The notes beneath the pieces were generated by a model. It searched no databases. It had not been told where the DNA came from and was given only the letters and a program-made list of their open reading frames with translations. Made by a program: the position numbers and the translations under genes. A stretch of DNA of 64,000 bases from Hyaloperonospora brassicae (lineage: Eukaryota; Oomycota; Peronosporomycetes; Peronosporales; Peronosporaceae), in the NCBI GenBank assembly GCA_947650285.1, contig CANTFL010001453.1:62001-126000 (forward strand), read 5' to 3'. Below are positions 8,655 to 19,430 of this stretch, piece by piece (within the stretch, counting starts at the first letter, position 1; every line of letters starts with the position of its first letter).

Positions 8655-9227
8655 ATGGGCGTGCTGCTGTGGCTGCTGCTAGTGTTCGTGGCTTTCGTCG
8701 CGACGCTCGCGAGCAGCGCCAAGCTCCGCAAGAACGCCTTCGTCTGGTTCTCCTACGTGACGATCACGGGCTGGTACTACTGCCGCGTGCTGCACAAGGA
8801 GTACTGCGGCGACAGTAACAAGGACGAGACGTCGGCCCCGAGTAGCAGCAAAAGCAGCAGCACGAGCCACTCGCCGTCGTCGAAGCGAGCTCCAAGGAGT
8901 ATGCAGGAGCCCGAAGACGTGGTCTACTTTGAGAAGCGCGAGGTGGTCGAGCGGCGCCAGCTCGAGCAGCTCGAGCGCAGCGGGTCGAGCTCGAGCGTTG
9001 GCTCGGACAGCATGTGTGGGACCCGTCCACTCAAGCATAAGCGAGGGCGATTGTTCCGCAGCCGAAGGAAGGCGGCGGCAGAGGAGGCCCTGCGACGTGT
9101 GGGCGACACGAACGCTGCCGACGCGCTTATGAATTCGGGCGCGTCCGACTCGAGCGCGTCGTTGACGCAGAGTGGCACGCGAAGGACGTTCACGGGGCGA
9201 AAGAAGCCCATGTCGTGGGCCGATTGA
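8655..9227 (+). CDS. Small membrane-anchored protein with Ser-rich and basic cytosolic tail, unknown family
   Basis: 190 residues from the ATG at 8655. The frame is open for 60 more codons upstream, but that extension has no protein-like features and would include the initiator at 8587. Residues 1-20 are a strong hydrophobic segment (MGVLLWLLLVFVAFVATLAS), a signal anchor or signal peptide. A short aromatic/charged stretch follows (FVWFSYVTITGWYYCRVLHK) that may sit on the membrane surface. The rest is Ser-rich with a charged predicted helix (EKREVVERRQLEQLERS) and several basic clusters (KHKRGRLFRSRRKAAAEEAL), so it is probably largely disordered. I do not recognise a named family. It looks like a single-pass membrane protein with a regulatory tail. 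Confidence 0.65.
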   Translation: MGVLLWLLLVFVAFVATLASSAKLRKNAFVWFSYVTITGWYYCRVLHKEYCGDSNKDETSAPSSSKSSSTSHSPSSKRAPRSMQEPEDVVYFEKREVVERRQLEQLERSGSSSSVGSDSMCGTRPLKHKRGRLFRSRRKAAAEEALRRVGDTNAADALMNSGASDSSASLTQSGTRRTFTGRKKPMSWAD

Positions 9228-9280
9228 CGCAAGCGACTACAGACAAATCACGGTCCCGCTCGGTGTGCTGGTGGACGAAA

Positions 9281-9356
9281 TACCGGTTGCATGTGCAGCT
9301 ACCGGCTGTTTGTGCATCTACCGGTTGGTTGTGCAGCTACCGGTTGTTTGTGCAGC
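9281..9356 (+). repeat. Four tandem 19-bp repeats
   Basis: Four head-to-tail copies of a unit like TACCGGTTGTTTGTGCAGC start at 9281, 9300, 9319 and 9338, differing at a few bases. They lie in the 267-bp gap between the membrane protein gene and the IST1 gene. They could be tandem factor-binding sites or a simple minisatellite; nothing decides between the two. Confidence 0.85.
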
Positions 9357-9494
9357 TTTTTCGTACAGAAGACGGTATTGACGCCCCAATGCATTTTTAC
9401 CGAGGGTGTACATTTTTCTCCAATCAGACGAGTTGAACGGCAGAAGTTCATTTGTAACTAGAAAACAACTTTTTGAAACACGCTGTGAGGCACA

Positions 9495-10884
9495 ATGTTT
9501 GGGTTCAATGTGAACAAGCTCAAGCCGAACCTGACTATGGCCGTGCACCGCATCGGCATTGTCAAGAACAAGAAAGCCAACGCAGCGTTGGTGCAACGCC
9601 GTGAAGTGGCACGACTTCTGCGTGAAGGAAAAGAGGAGAAAGCGCGCATTCGGGTGCGGCAGCATGCGACTGTTGGGCTGGCGCTTGCCTTGTTTGCTGA
9701 TTGTGTTGTGCTGTGCTGTGCTGTGCTGTGCTGTGCTGTGTCTGTGCCTATGTCTGTGCGGCTCAACTGCTCGCAGGTGGAAGGCATTATACGTGACGAC
9801 TTGATGATCGAAGGCTACGAGATCTTGGAGCTACTGTGTGATCTCCTGGCCGAGCGAGCTGTGCGTTGATGACGCGCTCGGCGTTTATGACTGAGTGTGT
9901 ACTTGTCCAACTGACGCTTTTGTGCCGTAGAATCTCATCAAGACGGAATTTGACTGTCCGCATGACATGCGCGAGGCCGTGTGCACGCTCATGTGGGCCG
10001 CCAACCGCACGGACGTCCCTGAGCTGGCCGAAGTGAAGCGTCAGCTCACGAGAAAGTACGGACAGGACTTTGAAGCAGCAGCGAGTCGCAATGTCGACGG
10101 CTGTGTGAATGGGCGCGTGATGCAGAAGCTCAGCGTGCACCCGCCGAGTGCGTTCCTCGTAGTCAACTACATGAAGGAGATTGCGAGAGAGTTTCACGTG
10201 GACTGGGCACCAAAGGAAGCTCAGGTGATAGCGGCGGACCCTTTGGCACCAATCCCAGTGCCTGCGGGCGCTTTCGACACGAATGGTACAAGAGTCTCAG
10301 GATCCGACTTTTCGGCTCTACATGCTTCGGTACGATCCGTTGCACGACGACGTTCTTCGTGCCAAGGCGTTGGCGCGCCTAGCAGCTGTATGGGGGGTGG
10401 GGTGGGGGGGAAGTATACTAACTACCAGGTGGCTATTCTCCAGGGCTCTTCTGTGTCTGGCGCCAGTGCATCTCACGGACCTCGCGCTCCTTCTGGCCCT
10501 TCCGACACGGGCGCGACTGATGACACCGCCGCCTCATTGCTGTCGTCGCGGCGGACAGTGCAAAGCTACACGAACCAGCCGACGCACTACTTTTCCACGC
10601 GATCGTCGCAGCCGGTGTCGATCGACCAATTAGATGACGACGAGGACGAATCCATCGACCCGATGCAACCGGCACCAGTGCGCTCCATCGAAGAATTGCC
10701 TCTTCCACCGTCATATCCTGTTCCTACTGCTACTACTACCGCTACTGCTTCACTTGCAGCTGTGCCTATGCCACCGCCAAGCAGCGGAGGTATCCCCGAT
10801 TTCGACGAACTCACAGCCCGCTTTGAGCGCCTTCGCAAGCGTCAAGACCGCCATGACCAGGGCAACATGTCGTTTACGTTTTAA
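9495..10884 (+). CDS. IST1-family regulator of Vps4/ESCRT-III, five exons proposed
   Basis: Proposed exons: 9495-9653, 9777-9860, 9931-10224, 10301-10387 and 10444-10884, giving 354 residues. The N-terminal IST1 fold is clear: MFGFNVNKLKPNLTMAVHRI, KARIRVEGIIRDDLMIEGYE, ILELLCDLLAERANLIKTEF. The family binds the AAA ATPase Vps4 and ESCRT-III in multivesicular body sorting and membrane scission. The C-terminus, after a Ser/Thr/Pro linker, has FDELTARFERLRKR, which fits a MIT-interacting MIM1 motif. Introns use GT-AG; the third (76 bp) and fourth (41 or 56 bp, with a perfect TACTAAC branch site) restore the frame that the open reading frame alone loses. The first intron (123 bp) is a multiple of three without stops and contains a GCTGT repeat, so automated calls may read through it. 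An acceptor at 10428 instead of 10443 is also in frame. Confidence 0.85.
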
Positions 10885-10905
10885 ACGCGCGTACACAGTC
10901 ACTTA

Positions 10906-11348
10906 CTAAAACCCATTACTGGGTTGTTCTGGGTCGTTATTCTTTGGCGCAACCGTCATGATCTTGGTGTCTGAGGCAACAAATGTGGCAAAGAGAATCG
11001 CCATGAAGGACGAGACCAAGTGGCAGCAAGTGCGTCGTGCAGCGTCCCGACGTCCGCTACAGAATTGGTATAGTTGATACATCGTAGGGATATGGAAACA
11101 GACAGGGCAACGATCGACCCATGCCGGCTTTTCTGCGTGTCGTCGACAGCCCCAGACTTTATCGTTAACGCGTGTGATTGGTCGAGCCGCGTGTGACGAA
11201 CAAACCACGAAGGACATAGATGCAGCCCACGAGCCAATCGCATCGCGGCCTCGATTAGACGAGTTGACGCGTTGGACGCCACACGGAGCGACGTTTCATT
11301 GATGATACGAGTTGAAGTTCGTGCCGACTCGTCATCGCTGTCGTGCAT
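10906..11348 (-). CDS. Possible small divergent gene, unidentified
   Basis: Two overlapping minus-strand frames look protein-like. One (from ATG 11348) encodes a polar helix-rich start ([29 protein letters not shown]). The other carries a Cys/His-containing stretch ([18 protein letters not shown]) and ends [20 protein letters not shown]...PEQPSNGF at 10906. A shared intron between them is plausible but I could not fix its sites. It would be divergent from the fumarylacetoacetase gene (start 11450) and convergent with the IST1 gene. No family recognised; it may be spurious. Confidence 0.25.
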
Positions 11349-11449
11349 CAAGTCGTTGGCCCTTTTTTCGCACCCGCTTTCGTTTTCGCCCCACCGCACT
11401 CGACTACGTCACTGCCATTTGCGCATTTGACGCTTCGAGCGCATTCGTC

Positions 11450-13246
11450 ATGAGCTTCGTATCGGACGCCGCAACGAGCGACTTTCCCATCCAGAACCTC
11501 CCGTACGGCATCTTCTCTACGTCCACTAGCGCGCACAAGCGCGTGGGCGTCGCCATTGGCACCTTTGTACGTCTCTTTATCGCTTCTTCTCGCTGTTGCA
11601 GCGCTTGACAGCTCTTGACGTGTCACGCAGGTACTCGACTTGTCTGTGCTCGAGACCGAAGGCCACTTCGCCGAATTTGACGCTGCGTGTTTCCATGACG
11701 TACGTCCCGTGTTCCCATTGGGTCTCTTGTTGCCACGTGCCGTCCCGTCGATTTCTCAAACGCCTTACGTTCGTCTCTCTCTCTCTTCTTAGTCGTCGCT
11801 CAACCGGTTCATGGCGCAAGGATCGACCGTGTGGTCCAAAGCGCGCGCAACGATCGCACGACTACTGTCAGCTGATGAACCCACGCTACGGGACAATGAA
11901 GAGCTCCGACACCGCGCGTTGATCCGCATGGAAGACGTGCAGATGCACTTGCCGGCCAAAGTCGGCGACTATACGGACTTTTACTCGTCACGCGAACACG
12001 CGACCAACGTCGGCCGTATGTTCCGCGGAGACGACCACGCGCTGCAGCCCAATTGGTGCGTCACGTGGCTGGAAATACGGCGTGCACGTGCCCTGTCTTG
12101 AACTCTTCGTGGGTTTTGCTGACCTCATGAACTCCTCTGTGCGTTGTGACATGGACCTCAGGCTCCACTTGCCCGTCGGATACCACGGACGTGCGTCCTC
12201 CATCGTCACGTCAGGTACCGACGTGCGTCGTCCGTGTGGCCAATTGCAGGCGGACGCGAAGGACCCATCAAAGGGGTCCAAGTACGGACCATGTCGCGTG
12301 CTTGACTACGAGCTGGAGATGGCAAGTGCTGGGCACGAACAGCTCTTTGTTGACATACACGTTTGTGCCGCGGCGCTAACGCTACTGTGCTTTTGCTTTG
12401 CAGGCGTTTTTCGTTGGTCCGTCCAATGAGCTTGGCGAACCGATCTCAATCAGTGAGGCAGAGGACCACATCTTTGGTGTCGTCTTGATGAATGACTGGA
12501 GCGGTACGTTGCTGTATCGATGATGAGAAGCTGCTGTGACCACAGAGGACTGAGTGGTATTGTGTGGTGAACGGTGTGCACATAGCTCGTGACATTCAAA
12601 AGTGGGAGTACGTTCCGCTCGGACCCTTTGGGGCCAAGAACTTTGCAACTACCATCTCACCGTGGGTCGTGCCCCTCGCGGCTTTAGAGCCTTTTCGGTG
12701 CGAACCGAGTTTTGGCCCAGCTCAAAAAGATCCACAGCCGCTGGCGTACCTCACAGACCCAAGTTATGCCCGTGGCACCTACGATATCAATCTCAGTGTA
12801 CGTCACGAGATGATAGGTAGAAGTCGAACATCCGATGGTGCAAGTCGTTTGACAGTGACTAATTGGTTGTGATCATTCAGGTCTCGGTGAAACCAGAGCA
12901 GTCCGACCAGGCGTACACCGTGACAAAGAGCAACTTTCGCAACATGTACTGGAACATGAAGCAACAGCTTGTTCACCACACAGTCACGGGATGCAACATG
13001 CAACCTGGCGACCTTTTGGGCAGCGGTACCATCAGCGGTAGCACGGACGACAGCTTGGGCTCCATGCTGGAACTGAGCTGGCAAGGAACCCGCGACGTGG
13101 CACTTGGGGACGGCGGGCTCACCCGCAAGTTTCTGCAGGACGGTGACACGGTGGCAATCTCGGGCTTCTGCCAGGGCCATGGCTACAGGATAGGATTTGG
13201 CTCGTGTGAGGGCAAGATTCTGCCTGCACGCCAGTGCAATGCCTAG
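11450..13246 (+). CDS. FAH: Fumarylacetoacetase (fumarylacetoacetate hydrolase), seven exons proposed
   Basis: Catalyses the last step of tyrosine catabolism: fumarylacetoacetate to fumarate and acetoacetate, in the cytosol. Proposed exons: 11450-11566, 11631-11699, 11793-12055, 12162-12321, 12404-12503, 12586-12797 and 12881-13246, giving 428 residues, close to animal FAH (about 419). Recognisable family blocks: [14 protein letters not shown] at the start, [16 protein letters not shown] (metal Asp and catalytic His region), [34 protein letters not shown] (metal Glu pair), [20 protein letters not shown] and TISPWVVPL. Introns are 64-106 bp. Six exon boundaries follow GT-AG except intron 4 (12322-12403), whose donor is GCAAGT; only this choice keeps the conserved E-M-A-F-F-V reading. 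The 3' end converges with the hAT-derived gene, 138 bp away. Confidence 0.93.
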
Positions 13247-13384
13247 TGCCATGTGGCCCAAGGAGGAGGGTCTGGTCTATCTTGCTATCGGGTCAGCTAC
13301 TTTCTGCTGATCGAAATACATACGATGTCTGCTTTACATATCCGTATGCTTGTTGTGCACTCTTAATACGCGCTGCTCATCCAT

Positions 13385-16300
13385 TCAGCTACAGCTCTCG
13401 GCAGATTCGAACAAGTCCTTGAGAAGCACCTTTGTCGAAAACTCGCGTCGCAGGCCAGTCGATGGAAACGTCAGCTCGTCGTCGAGCTCCAGCGTCGGCA
13501 ACTTGAGACCATGTTGAGCTGTCTCCTGGTCCCTATGTGCTATATTGCCGTCTGCCTGCTCATTGGCATCACCCAAAACGTCGCCTCCATCCATGCCGTT
13601 CATCTTGTCCTCCAGCGGGGTAAGATCGACACCTCGTCCGTAAAGCATCAACGTCAAGGCCTTCTTCCACTCACCCACAACAACATCAGCATTCAACATG
13701 GCTGCGCCGCTGCGATCGCTGTGCGCAGCAATCCGACCATTTGTCTCTCTTTCGTGTGCTTTGTATACTCGAACAGCAGATGTGATCCCCCACCGGTCAC
13801 GTAGGTAGTCAAGTTTTAACTGCTCGTCGTTTGTGTACACATTGCTGACGCCTCGTTCCATTGCTTTCGGTGCTGTATGGGCAGTACAATTTGCCAGAGA
13901 TACAGAAGACATGGAGTACAGCACTTGCATTAGCATGGACAGCGACGGATAGTTGTCGCCCAAGTAGCAAAAGTAGTCCTCTACGACAGGAAACTCGGCG
14001 ACGAACTCAGTCGTGAAAACGTGCTGCGACGTGTGGAGATACGCCGTCACTTCCCCTCGTAGCAAGCTCGGTCTGTGCCCGAAAAGAGATGTGAAATACA
14101 TCACGCTGAGATCACTCAAGGTGCTGAGCCTGGTGAGTGCAGTACTTTTCATGTCGCGCAGTCGAAGTCGCGGGTTCAGGGCACGTGCCAATATGAAAAG
14201 AGGCTGCTCCATTTGCTCCCATACCACCTCTAGCGACCGCTGGACCGTGGCAAAGCCTTCAGCAGCCGTAAACAACACGCCCAATTGCACCATTGCGCTC
14301 GAAAGCGTCAACCCAGCTCGACAGCTTGCAAACACATGCATGAAAGCATCAAGCAACGTGCACACACGCTCTAGTAACGAGCGATTGAGCGCGTTCTCCA
14401 CCAGCCGTTGAGCATTCGCTGCTCCACTTTTCGTACTAGCGACAAATGTTTGGTCGTCGAGAAGAACTTGGATGAGAACGGCACACGAGTCCCAACTACA
14501 AAACGGACTGACATTGGCGCTGCCGTCCATGTGCGACAGCCGTTCGATTACGCAAGAGCGGATCGACTCCAATTGCCACAGCTCTATGAGCGACGATACG
14601 ACAGTGAACATTTCCGCTGTCGCCAGCAGTGTCAGCAATGGAAAGTGAAGCATAGTCTCCATATCATGCAGGAAAACAACTTGAGGCCAGCGTGACGGCG
14701 CTCGCAAAATGCCGATCGCACGTAACATGATCGAGCTGTACGGCAGCACCACCACTGCGAGAGACAGTCTAGCTGTGTGGACACAAAGCTGAATATGCTC
14801 ATTCAGCCATCTCGCGACCTCCAGTCCATGGCTGTGTGCTACTGCAGTTTCCACATTTACCGTTTCTCCCTGAGCCCGCACAAATGCTAGTGAGACGATA
14901 GCTTTTCCATTAGTCACGATCCCATCCATCGCCGACACCTGCTTTCTCCCAGGTCGCGGGACCATTGACATGTTGCAATGCAACGACACTGGCCACGGTC
15001 TTATCGGTGTGACCGACAAGGTATCGATGGTGCTGTTTGAAAGTGCAGACGTGCCTGACGCGAGTGGAATCAGCTCTTGCAGCTTCGAAAGTTCACTTGA
15101 AAGTGTCGCGCTGTACGTGTTCTCCAAAACGCGCGTGCGTAGATCGGCTGCACTTGGTACAACCGTATCTGCAGCGCCAGAAACAGGGACGAGTGCGCGG
15201 AATAAACACTTGGCACTGTTGCTTTCAACCCACTCAAAGGGCAGCTGGTGCTCCATAAGCAGTTGCACTAGCGCGCGATGCACCGAAGTGGTGTCAAGAA
15301 CCGGCATTGAAGACACGTCACCAACAACAACTCTATTGTCCTCAGGTCTCGACGACATGCGGGTATCCGGTACAGATGCAACAGCAGTGGCACTGCCAAG
15401 AGCTGCGCCCTGCTCGTCTCCCTGAACTTTTGTGATCGTCGATGCATCCCTCGGTACGTGGGGGCACTTGGCCAAATGAGTCCGCATATTGCTCTTGCGT
15501 CCCATGACGATAGCCGGCTTCATCGAGGCCTTCATGCTTTCAGGTGCACTTTCCAACGCCTGTTGGCAAAAGTTACACCGTGCGAAGTAATACGCACTAT
15601 TTTGTTTGCGCTCGAGCCGCGTGAAAAAGTGCCACTCGTTCAGCGCTCGTCGCGACGAGACCATCGTCAACGTACCTGCACTGACACCGCCCATAGTAGC
15701 AGCAGTAGACGTGTTTGTCGCTTGCCGATCCGTCGCTGCATCTATGTCTGACTCTCCATTGGCAGCCAGCCCTGCAGCGGTCATCCACAAGGAACTAGTA
15801 GATGGCTTGGCCGCACTGCGTTGGTGCAGTCTCCGCCCAAGCGGCGGCAACTTTCCTTGAAAGTGCGGACATTGTGCTAAGTGCTTTCGCAATTTCTCGC
15901 GCCGGCCCACGATCTTTTCCGGCACAAGCAGCGGCTTCTGGTGCTCTGCCGCCACCTCGTAAGCTCGCTCGCAGGCTTTGCACACGGCATAGAAGAAATT
16001 CGAGTTGCCAATGTATCCTTCGGTCTGAAGGCGCGTAAAGTGCGTCCACTCTTCCATCAGGCGGTGCTTGCCATGGCCTTTGGAGGCACCGCTTCGGCGG
16101 TCGCGTTTCTCGCCCACAGACATCGTCGTCATCCGGTCTTTGGTCGTAGCCATACCATCCGTTATCTTGAAGTGAGTATCGCATTCAGTAAGTGCTCCAT
16201 CTGTTATCTCTTGTAGCGCAAGTTGCTCGCTCCTGTACTGAGTGGCGTATACAGGACACGACTTCAAGTGCGAGCGCATGGCCGAGCGCCGTCCCGTGAG

Positions 16301-16450
16301 CTTCAGAGGCGCTCGCTGGAGCTGCTTCTTTTCATAGCCATCGATGCAGTGACGGCACAGGACGTACCAGTACGACGAGTTGGGCACGCGACCTTCGTCG
16401 GGGAGCTTCTTGAAGTGCACCCACTCGTCCATGGAGCAGCCGCGACCCAT
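13385..16450 (-). CDS. hAT-transposase-derived protein with three BED-type zinc fingers (probably domesticated)
   Basis: Single open frame of 1021 residues from the ATG at 16450 (1057 from an upstream ATG at 16558); the nearer start lies just before the first finger. Numbered from the upstream Met, three similar C2HC modules lie at residues 45-101, 170-230 and 308-365: a W-x-H/F-F start, CxxC (68/71, 193/196, 328/331) then HxxxC (97/101, 226/230, 361/365) preceded by a conserved GR-K/R-S/E motif. The remaining 650 residues have the length and helical layout of a hAT transposase RNase H-like core. The places where catalytic Asp and the C...H of active transposases usually stand read VVLPYSSIML and FLHDMETMLHFPL, so it is probably inactive as a transposase. 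It is intronless, with no flanking inverted repeats seen. Likely a DNA-binding nuclear protein; the function is unknown. Confidence 0.72.
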   Translation of the reverse strand: MGRGCSMDEWVHFKKLPDEGRVPNSSYWYVLCRHCIDGYEKKQLQRAPLKLTGRRSAMRSHLKSCPVYATQYRSEQLALQEITDGALTECDTHFKITDGMATTKDRMTTMSVGEKRDRRSGASKGHGKHRLMEEWTHFTRLQTEGYIGNSNFFYAVCKACERAYEVAAEHQKPLLVPEKIVGRREKLRKHLAQCPHFQGKLPPLGRRLHQRSAAKPSTSSLWMTAAGLAANGESDIDAATDRQATNTSTAATMGGVSAGTLTMVSSRRALNEWHFFTRLERKQNSAYYFARCNFCQQALESAPESMKASMKPAIVMGRKSNMRTHLAKCPHVPRDASTITKVQGDEQGAALGSATAVASVPDTRMSSRPEDNRVVVGDVSSMPVLDTTSVHRALVQLLMEHQLPFEWVESNSAKCLFRALVPVSGAADTVVPSAADLRTRVLENTYSATLSSELSKLQELIPLASGTSALSNSTIDTLSVTPIRPWPVSLHCNMSMVPRPGRKQVSAMDGIVTNGKAIVSLAFVRAQGETVNVETAVAHSHGLEVARWLNEHIQLCVHTARLSLAVVVLPYSSIMLRAIGILRAPSRWPQVVFLHDMETMLHFPLLTLLATAEMFTVVSSLIELWQLESIRSCVIERLSHMDGSANVSPFCSWDSCAVLIQVLLDDQTFVASTKSGAANAQRLVENALNRSLLERVCTLLDAFMHVFASCRAGLTLSSAMVQLGVLFTAAEGFATVQRSLEVVWEQMEQPLFILARALNPRLRLRDMKSTALTRLSTLSDLSVMYFTSLFGHRPSLLRGEVTAYLHTSQHVFTTEFVAEFPVVEDYFCYLGDNYPSLSMLMQVLYSMSSVSLANCTAHTAPKAMERGVSNVYTNDEQLKLDYLRDRWGITSAVRVYKAHERETNGRIAAHSDRSGAAMLNADVVVGEWKKALTLMLYGRGVDLTPLEDKMNGMDGGDVLGDANEQADGNIAHRDQETAQHGLKLPTLELDDELTFPSTGLRREFSTKVLLKDLFESAESCS

Positions 16451-16754
16451 TGGTGATGAATGCGAAATGTGCTGCTGTGCAATTGGGTCCGGAGATGGGC
16501 TGATTCGATTCGATAGGTCGATACAACAGAGAGGTGACACACACAAGTGGTCAATCAATCTGCTAATTGGCTCATCGAGCAGAAGCCGGAGTTGGAAAAC
16601 TCATGGGAGTTGAGCACCTCTTCGGCAGGTTTGGAAGCTGGTTCAAGCGATTAGCGTCGGTTGGACAAGAAGGACGACGATTTGTTATAGTTGACAGCTT
16701 GGCCTAGGAAATATATTTTTATTACTTACGTGTGAACATTCGCGAGCGATCAAC

Positions 16755-16868
16755 TCTGGACGAGACGAAGAAACGAATTCGAGAGCTCGCGCCCATTACC
16801 ATACAGCTTCATAAACTGGTCGAGGCGAAGAAATAAAATCGAGAGCTCTGCCCTTTGCTATACAGAAT
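16755..16868. repeat. Diverged ~54-bp direct duplication
   Basis: 16755-16809 and 16815-16868 share ctgg-cgag-cgaagaaa, atcgagagctc and atacag blocks with scattered differences. They lie upstream of the hAT-derived gene. An old tandem duplication; role unknown. The rest of 16559-17258 shows no gene. Confidence 0.7.
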
Positions 16869-17258
16869 ATTTTTGTTTCAGCGAACTGAGTCTACTGTTG
16901 TGTGTTTCATGCACCCATTTTGGATAATTGATGATGGTAGCCGGTGTATGTGCTGTGCGTTGTGAGGGCTGATGATCACATTCTGGCTGCTGTTGTTGTG
17001 ATGAGGCAACTCGCTAGTTGTGTTAATGTGTTGGTAAACCAAATGAAAGAAATGAACATGGAGCTTACTTTGTTTACTTGAAAATATCAATACATGCGTG
17101 ATAGTGAAGTCTGTACAGCTAATACTGCAGAGTCCAAATACAAAAACTCGCCGAGTCCAGTCATCAACTCCAGCTGTTTCGTACGAATAACCGACGTCGC
17201 TTCGCAGTTTGGCCAACTTGGTTCAATTTGACCCGTTCAAGTTGTCGAGGTGAAAAAG

Positions 17259-17331
17259 CGTCCTCGAGGGAACTCGAACCCCCAATCCCCGCCTTCGGAG
17301 GGCGATGCCTTATCCATTAGGCCACGCGGAC
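17259..17331 (-). tRNA. tRNA-Arg (anticodon CCG)
   Basis: 73-nt cloverleaf on the minus strand without intron. The D arm holds the A box TGGCCTAATGG, and the anticodon loop CTCCGAA gives anticodon CCG (reads CGG). The T arm contains GGTTCGAGT (B box). The discriminator base is G, as in eukaryotic tRNA-Arg. The acceptor stem has one apparent mismatch (G5-A68). Directly downstream on the minus strand a run of five T (plus-strand 17253-17257) is a Pol III terminator. CCA is not encoded. Confidence 0.93.
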
Positions 17332-17339
17332 GATGTGCA

Positions 17340-19430
17340 ATGTTTGAATCTATATAACTTTACAATAACTTTAAACTATATTCAATAGGTGATAATACAT
17401 CACAGAGCTTTAGCAAACTGTCTAGTCTAACAAATGACACTGCACATTGTCTTGACCATTTAAATCTCGTAGATAGACGGATGACTGCTACTTATTCTCA
17501 TACTTGACCGATACACTTCATGCCGTCTACTACGTACACGAGCCCCTCTGAACCCAAACATAGTCTTACTCGACCACTCTAACTCTTCGAGTAGAAATTT
17601 TACCCGTCATGTTTTTCTCTCGAATTTGTCTTGTCGTGCTGCACTTGCACCTCAACTTGTCGAGTTTGCCTCGCTGGGTCCGATTTGTTGACCTTATTTT
17701 TGACTCGTTGAGTTCCACTCGTTGCTCGACTCGCCACGTTCCACTTTCAGCTTGAATCGTTGTGTTTGACTTGTTTAGTTCGACTTGCTAATTGCAGTTA
17801 TTCAGGTCCGACTCGTCAGAAATGGCTCGCGAGATTGCACTTGTTGAGTTCAGCCGCATCGGCGGACATATACCTCGATAATTTTCCTTCGTTACATTAT
17901 ATACCATTAAAGGATTTCCCTACAGCCCAGTGGTGCTTGATTGGAGTCCGTGATGGAAAGCGACACGGCTTAAGTCACCACGCCCATTCGCTATCTAGAC
18001 ATTTCCGGTAACGAGTTCTATATTTGCATTACATGGGCGAATTGCCTGAGCAACGCGAATTATCTATGTGACATATCAAGGTAGCTGATCATTTAATGAA
18101 AATTTCGCAGCTGTCGCTGATTCTTCAACACTGCAGGTGTTGATCCAGCTATCCTTTTTACGTTGCTTGACAGCTCCCGCAAATCGACAAGTCTCAGATA
18201 CTCGACGCTATCGCACAATGAATCGTGCTTGCGCCCATTCATGTACATCTTCAACTTTCGTAGACTTAAAAACACGGTTTGTATGTGCTCCAGATAGTTT
18301 AGATAGCAATAATAGAATTGCGTCATCACTTTGGATGATAAGAGCTCCAAGTCTCCAAGCATTTTTCAATGCTGGCCTGATACTCGTCATGTACCGTTAA
18401 GATATCCATCGGCAGGCGCTTATATAAACATTAAACGACTATGAGTGGACATCTCTCTAATCCTAGCTGCAGCTTGCAACATTTCATGTACACGTAAAAC
18501 GTCGATTAAAATATGGATCCGCCGAGTCACTGCGTAAATTCATGAGGTACCAGTGCGTAATAGAGATGCGTGTCAGATATGTGCTGATACATCGCAGTGT
18601 ACACAGCATTACAGATAAGATCTAGTATTGTCGAAGAAGGATGTTGTCTCTAGCTAAAAAAAAATCGTGTATATGTCATTTACATCGATGTGCATTGGAC
18701 GACGTATATTGGTCCGAGGCAAAAAAAATAGACGCCACACTATCAAACATGATATTATATACACTGGCTTGTTGTTTGTGTAATTAGCAGCAAATAGTGC
18801 TAAAACTTCGTCCTGCCGAGGTGCTTTTTTAACGCTCGTTACCTTGCGAGAAGTTTTACAAATTATTACCCATCCGGTATAGTACATTTGGCGTTCCCAA
18901 AGAGGACATCAATGTTTGAAGAACTTGGCTCAATCTCTATAATCTCATAAAAATTTAAATCATACAACAATAAGGCAACTTATTATATGGCTACGTCTTG
19001 TGCAATCATTAAATCCATAACGTAGATATGTCAGTGGTAATATGTCTGTTTGAACTTTAATTATCTCTAAACGGTATTCGTTATCGAAGTGGCTTACTAA
19101 GCTAGTCGATTGTTGCAAGTTGTTCGATTTTTAACCGTGAGAAGTATTCGTTTGGCGTATTTGGTGACAATATGTTTTGCTGATGCACCACTGTATGGTT
19201 TCAAATGTCCCAATCTTTTCTAGATTCACTATATGATCACTTTGTTGGAAGTGGAAATGTCACGGCGGACACTCCCTTCCGGGTCGACGCCCCAGCTGCC
19301 AGGTTTAGCAGTTATGGTGGGTGCTTTGTCTGGGTACACTAAGTTCTAGAAGATTCTTAGCCGTTGAGCGCTAGATAGAGACAGATCTTGTTTAATAGTG
19401 AACATTGGGTAAATGAAATGACTCGTATCA
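17340..19430. other. AT-rich gene-poor region with degenerate short repeats
   Basis: No gene found. Between about 17575 and 17850 the sequence is built from degenerate copies of an ACTTGTTGAGTTC / GACTCGTTG-like word, probably an eroded minisatellite. The remainder has only short ORFs, A/T runs (e.g. 18655-18663, 18720-18728) and no recognisable element. Confidence 0.6.
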
